Position numbers and translations under genes: made by a program
Shown here: positions 9,938 to 18,547 of the stretch, one piece after another
Layout: the number at the start of each line of letters is the position of its first letter
How positions within the stretch are numbered: the first letter of the stretch is position 1
Assembly (NCBI GenBank): GCA_904830895.1
Contig: LR882958.1
Location: 3,550,001-3,614,000 of the forward strand
From: Planktothrix rubescens CCAP 1459/22
GTDB lineage: Bacteria > Cyanobacteriota > Cyanobacteriia > Cyanobacteriales > Microcoleaceae
DNA: 64,000 nucleotides
Direction of reading: 5' to 3'
The notes under the pieces: model-generated
What the model saw: only the letters and a program-made list of their open reading frames with translations
What the model was told of the DNA's origin: nothing
The model's database searches: none

Positions 9938-9992
9938 AGTCAGAAGCTTTAAAATTAAATTTTATAAATCCAACTTAATTTAAACAGATTTT

Positions 9993-11606
9993 ATGTGGCG
10001 TCTCTGGAACTTTTTTAAAAGAATTCGTCCTCAAATTCTGAGGTTATTTTTAATAATTGTTATTGTCATTGGTATCGCCTTTCGATTTGTGGCTTTAGAT
10101 GGAAAAATCTATTGGCATGATGAAGTTTATACTACCTTGCGAGCCGCTGGATATACGGGTGAAGAATTTGCTCAGGAATTCTATCAAAATCGTATGGTTT
10201 CCCCCATTGATCTCCTCAAATATCAACAACTTAAACCGGGTAGTACCCCCCTAGATACCCTCAATTCCATAGCTACAGAAGATCCTCAACATTCTCCCTT
10301 TTATTTTTTATTAGCACGGGTTGGGATGTTTTTATTCGGTCATTCCATAATTACTTCTCGCTTTTTACCCGTTTTAATTAGTTTAATTTCCCTGCCTTTT
10401 ATGTATTTATTGGCTTGGGAATTATTTCAATCTCCACAAACCGCTTTACTAGCTACGGCTTTTTTAGCCCTATCTCCCTTTGATATTTTATTTGCTCAAA
10501 CTGCCCGACAATATAGTTTATTCACCTTACTGGTAATTGCCAGTGGTTATGCTTTACTCAAAGCAATTCGTTGGCGACATCCGCTATTTTGGGCGGGTTA
10601 TAGTTTAGCCTGTATTTTTGGACTCTATACCCATGTTTTATTCGGGTTAACCATGATGGGTCATGGGGCTTATATTCTGTTACTGAGTATGGAGTCCTCA
10701 CGATCTTTTGGAAAACGAAAACGCTTTCCTTTTTATCAGTTATTATTGGAATTTTTAGGTGCTATTGTGATCGCTATTTTGGCTTTTAGTCCTTGGTTAA
10801 TTATTTTAATCAATAATTTACAACGGGTGATGGATGTTACTAATTTGTCGAGTTATCCCACCAGTTTACTAAATTTAAGCAAGTTTTGGATTTTGAGTTT
10901 TACTTCTGTATTAGTTGATATAAATTTCGATTTCAACAGTATTCAGATGTATTTACTTAGACTTCCTTTTGTGATATTGATTGTGGTGGCATTATTTAAA
11001 ATTAGTCAAGAAACTAATCGAAAAACTCGCCTATTTATTTGGACATCTATTTTAGTTCCCTTTTTCATGTTAGCCTTACCCGATGTGCTTTTAGGGGGAG
11101 GACGTTCCGGGGTAACTCGCTTTTTAATTTCCTGTTTTCCTGGCGTTCAATTATCCATTGCTTATTTGTTTTCTACTCATATTAAAAATAATAAAAATTC
11201 CTTAATTGATGGAGAAATATTTTGGCGATCGCTACTAGCTATAGTTTTTACATTTAGCTTAATTTCTATTAGTATGAGTGCTAATGCTCAAAGCTGGTGG
11301 CATCAAATTCCCAGTTCTGAAAATCCTCAAATTGTCCAACAATTAAATAAAAATAAATCTGCCACTCTCATTGTTGATCGCGGGAGTGATTATACAAATT
11401 TAGGGAATATTATTTCTCTAAGTTATGAATTAAACCCTGATATTAAACTATTTATGGTCAATGCGGAACCGAATCTATTATTACTTCCTATTGGCCCAAG
11501 GGTTTTTATTCTTAACCCCTCTCAAAAATTGCGCCAAAGGATTGAAAGTCAAAACTATCAATTAGAAAAAGTTGATCAACAATCACAACTCTGGGAACTC
11601 AAGTAA
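9993..11606 (+). CDS. GT39/ArnT-type membrane glycosyltransferase
   Basis: 537 residues with about ten or more hydrophobic helices. After the first helix (~14-32) comes the acidic motif DGKIYWHDEVYT, equivalent to the catalytic Asp/Glu loop of lipid-phosphate-sugar-dependent GT-C enzymes. DPQHSPFYFLLARVGM and SRFLPVLISLISLPFMYLLA match the following loop and helix of the PMT_2/GT39 family. It probably transfers a sugar from a polyprenyl phosphate donor to a cell-surface or lipid acceptor. It stands alone behind the Rubisco terminator. The 5' leader is short and lacks a clear ribosome-binding site. Donor and acceptor cannot be told. Confidence 0.8.
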   Translation: MWRLWNFFKRIRPQILRLFLIIVIVIGIAFRFVALDGKIYWHDEVYTTLRAAGYTGEEFAQEFYQNRMVSPIDLLKYQQLKPGSTPLDTLNSIATEDPQHSPFYFLLARVGMFLFGHSIITSRFLPVLISLISLPFMYLLAWELFQSPQTALLATAFLALSPFDILFAQTARQYSLFTLLVIASGYALLKAIRWRHPLFWAGYSLACIFGLYTHVLFGLTMMGHGAYILLLSMESSRSFGKRKRFPFYQLLLEFLGAIVIAILAFSPWLIILINNLQRVMDVTNLSSYPTSLLNLSKFWILSFTSVLVDINFDFNSIQMYLLRLPFVILIVVALFKISQETNRKTRLFIWTSILVPFFMLALPDVLLGGGRSGVTRFLISCFPGVQLSIAYLFSTHIKNNKNSLIDGEIFWRSLLAIVFTFSLISISMSANAQSWWHQIPSSENPQIVQQLNKNKSATLIVDRGSDYTNLGNIISLSYELNPDIKLFMVNAEPNLLLLPIGPRVFILNPSQKLRQRIESQNYQLEKVDQQSQLWELK

Positions 11607-11667
11607 CAAAATCTTGACTTAAAATAGTGTATAATAAGACTGAATTAGATTATAAAAGGATAGTTAT

Positions 11668-12033
11668 ATGACTGCCAACTTAATTCAAGCGTCATCTCCA
11701 TCTATTGCCAAATTGACTTATCCTGTGTTAATTCAACAACAAAATCAAGAATATATAGTAACAGTATTAGGTTTAGATTGTAAAGCTAAGGGTTCAAGTC
11801 GAGAAGCGGCACTAGAACAATTATTAGAACAAGTTAATGCTATTCTAAAACAAGGTGAAATTGTGCAATTAGAAATTCCTCTACCCAAACCGGAACATCC
11901 TTGGATGAAGTTTGCAGGAATGTTTAAAGATGATCCCTATTTTGACGAGATGCTCAAAGATATTGAAGATTATCGTCGTGAAAGAGATGCTGAAACGGAA
12001 GAATATTATCGTCAACTTGATGGAGAGGAGTAG
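11668..12033 (+). CDS. Antitoxin-like protein paired with PIN toxin
   Basis: 121 residues. The N-terminal part (YPVLIQQQNQEYIVTVLGLD ... SREAALEQLLEQVNAIL) resembles the HicB-like half-RNase-H fold seen in many cyanobacterial antitoxins. The C-terminal part carries the acidic tail PYFDEMLKDIEDYRRE..., which in related pairs wraps the toxin. AAAGGA lies 8 nt before the ATG. It ends 5 nt before the PIN-domain gene, whose ribosome-binding site GGAGAGGAG lies inside this gene's last codons, so the two are co-translated. The antitoxin role is inferred from pairing and tail. Confidence 0.75.
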   Translation: MTANLIQASSPSIAKLTYPVLIQQQNQEYIVTVLGLDCKAKGSSREAALEQLLEQVNAILKQGEIVQLEIPLPKPEHPWMKFAGMFKDDPYFDEMLKDIEDYRRERDAETEEYYRQLDGEE

Positions 12034-12038
12034 AAAAA

Positions 12039-12464
12039 GTGAGTTTTTGGATATTAGATACTGATCATATTTCCTTATTTCAACGACAACATCCTGTTGT
12101 AACACAACGAGTGATGACAGTTAACTCTGAAGAAGTTGCAGTTACTATTGTTACAGTAGAAGAACAGTTTTATGGACGTTTAAACCAAATTAAAAAAGCA
12201 AAATCTGCTGATGAGCTTCTATTTGCTTACGCAAGATTAGAAGAAACTTTAAAGTATTATCAAACTATTAATGTGATAAATTTTGACCAAGAATCTTATC
12301 ATTGTTATTTTGAGTTATTGCGTCAAAAAATTCGGATTGGTACACAAGATTTACGCATCGCGGCTCTTGTCATGGCAAATAATGGAATTTTAGTAACACG
12401 CAATCGACAGGATTTTGAACGAATTCCTGGGTTAAGGTTTGAAGATTGGAGTAAGGAAGTGTAG
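12039..12464 (+). CDS. PIN-domain ribonuclease toxin (VapC-like)
   Basis: 141 residues, normal for VapC. The first acidic ligand is in FWILDTDHISLF. The middle VTIVTVEEQFYGRL gives the conserved glutamate, and RIGTQDLRIAALVMANNGIL plus VTRNRQDFERIPGL gives the C-terminal acidic ligands. These form the Mg-dependent RNase site that cleaves tRNA or other RNA in this family. GTG start at 12039 with a strong Shine-Dalgarno at 12022-12030. Operon partner of the preceding antitoxin. Confidence 0.88.
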   Translation: MSFWILDTDHISLFQRQHPVVTQRVMTVNSEEVAVTIVTVEEQFYGRLNQIKKAKSADELLFAYARLEETLKYYQTINVINFDQESYHCYFELLRQKIRIGTQDLRIAALVMANNGILVTRNRQDFERIPGLRFEDWSKEV

Positions 12465-12568
12465 ATTTTAACGATACCTTTAAAAAAATAAGACACTCAA
12501 AAGATTAGAAAGATCATAAAGGATATTTTATGGCAAAATAAAGACTTATCATCCCAATTTAATCCTCA

Positions 12569-14509
12569 ATGCTGACTCCACGGATTCATCCAGAAACAAT
12601 AGAAGATGTCAAAGAAAGGGCGGATATTTATGATATCGTGTCTGAGAAAGTTTCGTTGAAACGGCGAGGAAAAGATTTTGTGGGTTTGTGCCCTTTTCAT
12701 GATGAAAAAACCCCTAGTTTTACCGTGAGTCCCACTAAACAAATGTTTTATTGTTTTGGATGTGGGGCGGCGGGAAATGCGATTAAATTTATCATGGATT
12801 TGGATAAAAGTTCTTTTAGCGAAGTGGTTTTAGAATTAGCTAAACGGTATCAAGTTCCGGTTAAGACTTTGGAACCTGAAAAACGTCAGGAATTACAGAG
12901 ACAGATTTCTTTACGAGAACAATTATATGAGATTTTAGCGATCGCAACCAGTTTTTATCAATATACTTTAAGACAACCTGAAGGACTGCAAGCTTTAGAT
13001 TATTTAAAATTAAAACGAAATCTTAAAGAAAATACGATTCAATATTTTCAGTTAGGATATGCTCCCCAAGGATGGGAAACTTTATCGGATTATTTGGTAG
13101 AACAAAAACATTTTCCGGCGGAATTAGTCGAACAAGCTGGGTTAATTGTACCTCGAAAAACTGGTAATGGATATTATGATCGGTTTAGAGATCGGTTGAT
13201 GATTCCAATTCATGATAGTCAGGGAAAAATTATTGGATTTGGGGGCAGAAGTTTAGGGGATGAACTGCCAAAATATCTCAATTCTCCTGAAACTGAATTA
13301 TTTGATAAAGGTAAGACTTTATTTGGTTTAGATAAAGCTAAAAATGCTATAAGTAAACAAGATCAGGCGATTGTTGTTGAGGGATATTTTGATGTAATTG
13401 CTTTACATACCGCCGGAATAGAAAATGCTGTGGCTTCTTTAGGGACTGCGTTAAATTTGAATCAAGTTCGGCAGTTAGTTAGATATACGGAATCTAAACA
13501 AATTATTCTCAATTTTGATGCGGATGCTGCCGGGAATAAAGCCGCCGAACGAGCGATTGGAGAAATCGAAGATCTGGCTTATCAAGGTTATATTAATTTA
13601 CGAATTTTAAATATTCCTTCTGGTAAAGATCCCGATGAGTTTTTAACTCATAATTCTGCTGAAGATTATCAAAAATTATTGCTTAATGCTCCATTTTGGA
13701 TTGATTGGCAAATTCAAAGGTTATTAATTGGAAAAAATCTCGAAACCGTTGCCCAGTCGCAGCAAGTCTCAAAACAAATGGTAGAATTATTGAGAAAAAT
13801 CGAGAATGGAATGCAACGCACCCATTATATTCAATACTGTGCTGAACTTCTGAGTCAAGGACAAAATCGGTTAATTTCTTTATTAGCTAAAAATTTACAA
13901 ACTCAAGTCAATAAATATCATTCAGAACCATCGAAAAACAAACAATCTTCTGATACTTTAGTTAACATTAATTCTGAGCGGAGTTTATTAGAAGAAGCAG
14001 AAGTTAAACTCCTCAGAATATATCTCCATTGTCCCGAATATCGTCCAATGATTGTTGATGGGTTAGAAGCAAGAGATTTACAGTTTAGTTTAGCTCATCA
14101 TCGGTTTTTATGGCGAGAAATTGCCCAAATTGAGGCTCGATTTGAAAAGAGTTTAGATCCGGTGGATTTAATTCTGGAATTGCAACAAGTTTGTTTAGAT
14201 AAAAATCAACAAACCAAACAATTTTATCATCTATTTTATCTGGATGAACATACAGAAATTGATATTTGCCGCGCCCAATTAGTTATTCGCAGTTCTATTG
14301 CGTCCATTGAAACCGTTATTTGTCAAAAAAGACGAGATATGGCATTAAAATTATGGGGGGAAACCGATGTTGCTCAACAGCAGAATTTAGCTCAAAAATA
14401 TTATCAACAAATCGACGCAGAAACCAAATGGATGTGGGAATTAAAAAGAATTAGAGATACCCAATTTCATGATTTAATTTCTGTTCCTTTAGGTGGGATG
14501 GGGAATTGA
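12569..14509 (+). CDS. dnaG: DNA primase
   Basis: 646 residues. DnaG makes RNA primers for replication. The N-terminal zinc-binding domain has C41, H44, C62 and C65 (CPFH ... CFGCG). The TOPRIM domain shows [12 protein letters not shown] (catalytic Glu) and [12 protein letters not shown] (acidic metal ligands). The primase-core motif [14 protein letters not shown] and GFGGRSL are intact. The C-terminal ~220 residues correspond to the helicase-binding region. The gene is preceded by about 100 bp of AT-rich DNA after the toxin gene. Its stop is followed 2 bp later by the remnant of rplI. Confidence 0.97.
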   Translation: MLTPRIHPETIEDVKERADIYDIVSEKVSLKRRGKDFVGLCPFHDEKTPSFTVSPTKQMFYCFGCGAAGNAIKFIMDLDKSSFSEVVLELAKRYQVPVKTLEPEKRQELQRQISLREQLYEILAIATSFYQYTLRQPEGLQALDYLKLKRNLKENTIQYFQLGYAPQGWETLSDYLVEQKHFPAELVEQAGLIVPRKTGNGYYDRFRDRLMIPIHDSQGKIIGFGGRSLGDELPKYLNSPETELFDKGKTLFGLDKAKNAISKQDQAIVVEGYFDVIALHTAGIENAVASLGTALNLNQVRQLVRYTESKQIILNFDADAAGNKAAERAIGEIEDLAYQGYINLRILNIPSGKDPDEFLTHNSAEDYQKLLLNAPFWIDWQIQRLLIGKNLETVAQSQQVSKQMVELLRKIENGMQRTHYIQYCAELLSQGQNRLISLLAKNLQTQVNKYHSEPSKNKQSSDTLVNINSERSLLEEAEVKLLRIYLHCPEYRPMIVDGLEARDLQFSLAHHRFLWREIAQIEARFEKSLDPVDLILELQQVCLDKNQQTKQFYHLFYLDEHTEIDICRAQLVIRSSIASIETVICQKRRDMALKLWGETDVAQQQNLAQKYYQQIDAETKWMWELKRIRDTQFHDLISVPLGGMGN

Positions 14510-14511
14510 TT

Positions 14512-14720
14512 ATGGCAAAGCATACTCAAGTAGTTATGACCAAAGATGTGCTGTTACTGAAAAAGAATTAGCAGAATTGATTCAACAAGCAACGGGTCAA
14601 GAAGTTGATCGTCGGGAAATTACTCTCACCAGTATCAGTAAATTAGGAAGCTATAAAGCCAATATTAAGTTACATTCTGACGTGACGGCTGATGTGGAAG
14701 TTGAAGTGGTTTCTCTGTAA
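14512..14720 (+). pseudogene. rplI: Internally deleted, frame-shifted ribosomal protein L9 gene
   Basis: ATG 14512 encodes [13 protein letters not shown], the L9 N-terminus (compare MAKRVQVVLTKDV), but runs into a stop at 14569. In a second frame the same DNA continues as [39 protein letters not shown] and [17 protein letters not shown], ending 14720, which is the end of the L9 C-terminal domain. About 80 residues, including the connecting helix and most of the N-domain, are missing, and the two ends are out of frame. L9 is normally ~150 residues. The neighbouring dnaG reads intact. An apparent 75-residue ORF from 14493 is an artefact of the C-terminal frame reading back into dnaG. An intact rplI presumably exists elsewhere. 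Confidence 0.8.
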
Positions 14721-14749
14721 ATTTCATCAATTTCAAAGGTTTTTTCCCT

Positions 14750-14780
14750 AAGCCCGAACTTGAGTTCGGGGCTTATTTTT
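14750..14780. terminator. Hairpin with T-run between convergent genes
   Basis: AAGCCCGAACT pairs with AGTTCGGGGCTT (one bulged base) and is followed by ATTTTT. It lies between the converging ends at 14720 and 14820, so it is a likely terminator for the dnaG transcript. Confidence 0.75.
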
Positions 14781-14790
14781 GTTCTTGTGC

Positions 14791-14911
14791 TTTGAAATAA
14801 TAATAAAGATTAGCAATCGTTAAATCGGGAACTTTAGACGGTTTTCGAGATCCAGAAACTTTTTCTCTTTGAAAAAATAATAGAGATTAGCAACCGTTAA
14901 ATCAGGAACTT
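14791..14911. repeat. Near-tandem duplication at the 3' end of the 414-residue gene
   Basis: Two 44-bp copies, 14791-14834 and 14868-14911, differ at about 4 positions and are offset by 77 bp. The inner copy encodes VPDLTVANLYYFFK. The outer copy would encode VPDLTIANLYYYFKAQEQK, but is out of frame because 77 is not a multiple of 3. The duplication has therefore replaced the ancestral C-terminus. Confidence 0.8.
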
Positions 14912-16064
14912 CTTTCCAGTTGGTTAAGGCTAATCCTTTAAAATCCAGAGCGATCGCTTTTTGAGTAATATAAGATTCATACTCAAAGCGTAATTCCGGT
15001 TTAAGGATAAATTTAAGTTGATCTTTCAGAGCAACGAAATGTGATTTATTTTTTAATTCTTGATACAGTTCAAATGGGGAGCGTTTTTGTAAAGTGTTAG
15101 ATTCTTGGGATTGATTTAAACTAGCAATATCCGTTACATCTAAATTGGCTAGTTTTTCTTGATCCTCAATTGATAAATTTTGTATAACTTTTAGATTATT
15201 CTTCCAGAAATCAATTAAAAGCATATCGTGATTGATAATAGAGTTAATCCTAGGAAATATAAAGTCAATTTCTTCTTCCGATTGACAGGATTCTGTTAAG
15301 TATAGACAATCTTTGATAATTTTATCTCTGAGGTGATTTAACTGAAAAATACAAGCATCAAAATCATTTTTTAAAATATCAATTAAAGCTAAGGTTTGTT
15401 CAATCGCCCAAGCACATTCTAGTCGCTTTAATTTTCCCGAAATCGAAGGACAAGAAATCAGTTCTTTATTGTTATAAATAGCCAAACAATTTTGTAAATT
15501 ATTCCAAATAAAGTTTAATTTATCATTTCTATCTTTAGAATTTTGTGTGATTAAAGCCGATGGGAGTTGATTATTATGAACTGACTGAAAGATTCCATAA
15601 GCCTTAACAAACTGAACGCGGTGTATTTCTTGTTGGATTTCTTGACCCACTTGATTGATCGTTTTTAAAATCTCATCTCCTTGACTATTAATAATTAATT
15701 TTAAATCTGTGAACCCTTTTTCAAGCCCTAACTGAACTTGATATAATTTTTGATCTAATTTGCGAGTTTGCTGTAAATTTTGTGCGGAAAGTATTCCCAG
15801 TAAAGCCACACCGACTCCTAGAGTTGCCGTTGCCGACTCTAATATACTAGCCTTTTCCTGTAAGCTATCCATGCCCTTTTTCAGATAGTCTAAGTCTCGA
15901 TCAAGATGGTCAGATTCTACCTTACCTTGATAGGCTTTGAACGCGATTTTTGTGATAGTTAATACAATTCCCACATAAGGATTAACAGATGCTAAGAAGG
16001 GAGATGCCATATCTAAAGTAAAACCAATAGACTTTAAAACAGGCACTAAATCTTGAGAGTCCAT
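14820..16064 (-). CDS. Unknown helical protein with central hydrophobic hairpin
   Basis: 414 residues; not recognised. The N-terminus has a weakly hydrophobic helix (FLASVNPYVGIVLTITKIAF). A strongly hydrophobic segment at ~80-100 (ATLGVGVALLGILSA) is followed by a coiled-coil-like stretch (KLDQKLYQVQLGLEKGFTDL ... ILKTINQVGQEIQQEIHRVQ), and then a mostly helical C-terminal 250 residues rich in Leu, Lys and Asn. Membrane hairpin plus coiled coil resembles dynamin-stalk or alpha-helical pore-former layouts, but no GTPase or toxin motif is visible. It is divergent, across a 107-bp shared intergenic region, from an equally unknown coiled-coil protein at 16172. The C-terminus was altered by a local duplication. 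Confidence 0.65.
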   Translation of the reverse strand: MDSQDLVPVLKSIGFTLDMASPFLASVNPYVGIVLTITKIAFKAYQGKVESDHLDRDLDYLKKGMDSLQEKASILESATATLGVGVALLGILSAQNLQQTRKLDQKLYQVQLGLEKGFTDLKLIINSQGDEILKTINQVGQEIQQEIHRVQFVKAYGIFQSVHNNQLPSALITQNSKDRNDKLNFIWNNLQNCLAIYNNKELISCPSISGKLKRLECAWAIEQTLALIDILKNDFDACIFQLNHLRDKIIKDCLYLTESCQSEEEIDFIFPRINSIINHDMLLIDFWKNNLKVIQNLSIEDQEKLANLDVTDIASLNQSQESNTLQKRSPFELYQELKNKSHFVALKDQLKFILKPELRFEYESYITQKAIALDFKGLALTNWKEVPDLTVANLYYFFKEKKFLDLENRLKFPI

Positions 16065-16171
16065 AACTAAGTTAACCTAAGTGTCAGAAGTTAGTATAAT
16101 TAATTATATCAGTGATATCTGTTCAAAGTTGTCTCTGATGGAAAAAAACCTTAATCCAGCAATTAAATGTG

Positions 16172-17188
16172 ATGAATGAATCTCTCAAAGCCTTTCTTGC
16201 TCTTAATCAAGCGGTTACACTAATCCATTCTAATGATGATCAATCCTTAGAGTTAAAACAGTCAGCAACCGATTTAAGCCAATCAATTCAACTCTGTACC
16301 GATGAAATGAGACAGTCTGCTGTTAAATTAGAACAATTACTAAAAAATTGTTATCAGGATTTAGATCAGGCTGAAGAAGTTTGGAATAGTAAAGCTGGAA
16401 TTTTATCTATCCCCAAGGATGAAATTTGGGAACAGATCGCACAAATTAGTAATGCAGATGTACGCATTCGTAATTTAAGAAAAAAATGTCAAATAGAAGT
16501 TCTTAGAGAACTTAAAGAGTCATGGACAAATCGAGTTACAGAACTCAAAAAACAGTGGTTTACTGAAAAAAATACTGGAAAACCTAAACAAGAGGCAGGC
16601 TTATCAGATAAAGAAGGTTTAATCAAGGGTTTAGAAAAAGAATTAATTGATCAAAATCGTCAAATTATTCTAGCGATTAAACATAATATAGAATTCCTAG
16701 ATAAAGAGTTATCTAATTTTAACATCAATCTATTAGAATCTCATATAAGTTATTATCAAATCAAGGACAAGAATAATTTGTTATATAAAATTAGTAATTT
16801 TCGTTATAACCGAAATTTCTTATTTTATGTAAAAGGTAATGTTTCCAAACCTTTGATTGATTCAGTAAAGGCTAGTTGGGATGCCTTTGTACGAGATAGT
16901 TTTTTAGTAATTAAGAGAGAACAATTCAATGTTTTTTCAAGTATTGTTTTATTCTTTATCGAAAGTAGCTTATTGTCAAGGTTAGACGAGTGTTTCGATT
17001 TAGCTATATCAACTCTAATGTTTCATTTGACATTTTATAATGATTTATTAGAAAAACAAAATAGATATGAGCAAGAAATTCCTCAAAAATGGCAAGCTGA
17101 AAAACAATTCTTAGATCAACTGCGTTCACAAATTGATAAAGTTCAGACAGAAATTGATACGATTTTAAATTCTATTTCCACAAGTTAA
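16172..17188 (+). CDS. Unknown coiled-coil protein
   Basis: 338 residues; not recognised. Highly helical with long heptad stretches at the N-terminus (NQAVTLIHS ... LKQSATDLSQSIQLCTDEM, AVKLEQLLKNCYQDL) and at the C-terminus (EKQFLDQLRSQIDKVQTEID). The middle contains hydrophobic segments, notably FSSIVLFFIESSLL. No enzymatic motif is seen. ATG 16172 follows an overlapping GTG at 16169 and no clear ribosome-binding site is present. It is divergent from the 414-residue gene and AT-rich with Asn/Lys/Ile-rich composition, unlike the housekeeping neighbours dnaG and thrB, which suggests an accessory two-gene module. Confidence 0.6.
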   Translation: MNESLKAFLALNQAVTLIHSNDDQSLELKQSATDLSQSIQLCTDEMRQSAVKLEQLLKNCYQDLDQAEEVWNSKAGILSIPKDEIWEQIAQISNADVRIRNLRKKCQIEVLRELKESWTNRVTELKKQWFTEKNTGKPKQEAGLSDKEGLIKGLEKELIDQNRQIILAIKHNIEFLDKELSNFNINLLESHISYYQIKDKNNLLYKISNFRYNRNFLFYVKGNVSKPLIDSVKASWDAFVRDSFLVIKREQFNVFSSIVLFFIESSLLSRLDECFDLAISTLMFHLTFYNDLLEKQNRYEQEIPQKWQAEKQFLDQLRSQIDKVQTEIDTILNSISTS

Positions 17189-17206
17189 GAATAATCAAAT
17201 AGATGG

Positions 17207-17236
17207 AATCCCCGCCCGTTTTACGACGGGGTGGAT
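17207..17236. terminator. GC-rich hairpin, repeat-derived, at convergent ends
   Basis: ATCCCCGCCCG ... CGGGGTGGAT forms an imperfect palindrome in the 49-bp gap between converging genes. A related sequence (CATCCACCCC ... CGTAAAACGGG) recurs after minE at 49142, so this is a dispersed repeat that may serve as a terminator. Confidence 0.45.
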
Positions 17237-17237
17237 G

Positions 17238-18539
17238 TCAATCAGATTGATCTAACCGTTTTTGCCATTCCGCATCAATTTTATCAGAATTTTGTTCCTC
17301 TTGTTCTAATAAATCCGTTTCAGTTGTATAGGCTAAATTATCTTTATTAATCACAGTTTTCTTAGCAAATTGACGAGCATAATTGAGTTTTTCCTGTATA
17401 ATTGAATTGTCATCAGCCAAAATATTAACTCTATTTTTTCGGGTTGTATTGCGAATATTGACTTTTTCATTTTTCCATTGTACCCAGAAATATCTAATTA
17501 AAGGAATGGTCAAAAATCCCACACCGTAAATTAATAAAACTGGATAAATGACATGAACAAATCCTAAAAATCCGGTTAAATATCCAGCAATTTCTGGAGT
17601 TTTTAATAAACTCCCTAACATTAATGCCCCAATCACATTAACCGAACCTAAACCAATTGCCCCCATAATTTGCCCGGAACTAGCCAAACTAAACCGCCAT
17701 TTTTTTTCTTTTAAATAACCAGGAACAGATTGAGATTGAGAGTTTATAGCTGTGGTTTGCAATTCGGGGAAATGATAGATTAACTGTCCCTCTGGACTTA
17801 CCTCCGGTCTACCATCAAATCGAGTTAAAATCGGTAACATATAATCTTCATATTCCTGAGCTACTGAACTCCCAATTTCATCTAAATAGGGGGTAATTTG
17901 TTCGGCAATAATCGCGCCTTTTTGGTTTTGAATCACCCGACCAATGGTTTGCCATCGGCGTTCTTCCAAATTATAATTGGGGTTGCCATCTCCAAAAATA
18001 AACGAAAAAACAGATTCCAAAAAATTCATCGGTTTCTTTTGATCGCTACTTTTAGCATTTTGGCGTTGATAATGGTTATTATCGACCGTGGAAAACCAAC
18101 GAAAATCAGGCATCAACCAAGCGATCCAAAACCAACTCCCACCGCGACTTCCCCCGGAGTTGTTATTATTTTGACTGTTATTAATCACCACTAAAATCGT
18201 AATAATAGCAGCGACAATCAGCAGAATTGAGGCAATTAAAATAATTCCAAAGGAAATTCTAATCAGATAAAATAAAACCTTCCAAATTTTATTCCACCAG
18301 TCTTTTAACTTCAATTGCCAATATTTATTCCGCAAAATAGCCTGAAAATTGCGGGGAAATGCAAAGGCAATTTCGCCCGAATCAGCCACTTGTAAATGAC
18401 CTCCGGCTTCGGATGCCAGGACTAAAAGTTCCCGTTGGGCGATATTAATATCAATTCCGGCTTGAGTTGCCACATCGCCACTGGTGACACGATATCCCAG
18501 TTTTTCAACAGCATTAATAATACTAGGATTAAGAACCAT
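17238..18539 (-). CDS. Conserved membrane protein with N-terminal winged-helix-like domain
   Basis: 433 residues. Residues ~1-65 (VTSGDVATQAGIDINIAQRE ... AGGHLQVADSGEIAFAFP) look like a helix-turn-helix/winged-helix fold. A strong transmembrane segment follows (~85-118, ISFGIILIASILLIVAAIIT). Two or three further hydrophobic segments lie at ~290-360 (IMGAIGLGSVNVIGALMLGS, YPVLLIYGVGFLTIPLIRYF), and the tail is charged. I believe homologues are widespread in cyanobacteria and plant plastids, but no function is established that I can name. The stop of thrB's upstream neighbour is not shared; its ATG is 8 bp from the thrB stop on the same strand, so it is probably cotranscribed downstream of thrB. 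Confidence 0.75.
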   Translation of the reverse strand: MVLNPSIINAVEKLGYRVTSGDVATQAGIDINIAQRELLVLASEAGGHLQVADSGEIAFAFPRNFQAILRNKYWQLKLKDWWNKIWKVLFYLIRISFGIILIASILLIVAAIITILVVINNSQNNNNSGGSRGGSWFWIAWLMPDFRWFSTVDNNHYQRQNAKSSDQKKPMNFLESVFSFIFGDGNPNYNLEERRWQTIGRVIQNQKGAIIAEQITPYLDEIGSSVAQEYEDYMLPILTRFDGRPEVSPEGQLIYHFPELQTTAINSQSQSVPGYLKEKKWRFSLASSGQIMGAIGLGSVNVIGALMLGSLLKTPEIAGYLTGFLGFVHVIYPVLLIYGVGFLTIPLIRYFWVQWKNEKVNIRNTTRKNRVNILADDNSIIQEKLNYARQFAKKTVINKDNLAYTTETDLLEQEEQNSDKIDAEWQKRLDQSD

Positions 18540-18547
18540 TGTTTCTC

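Noticed and set aside
11625-11660. TTGACT ... TATAAT before the antitoxin gene as a sigma-70 promoter
   Set aside because: The spacing between the two boxes is about 10 bp, too short; only the TATAAT box may be real.
14493-14720. 75-residue ORF from 14493 as a real gene
   Set aside because: Its first ~25 residues read out of frame through the dnaG end and the L9 N-terminal codons; only the L9 C-terminal part is meaningful.
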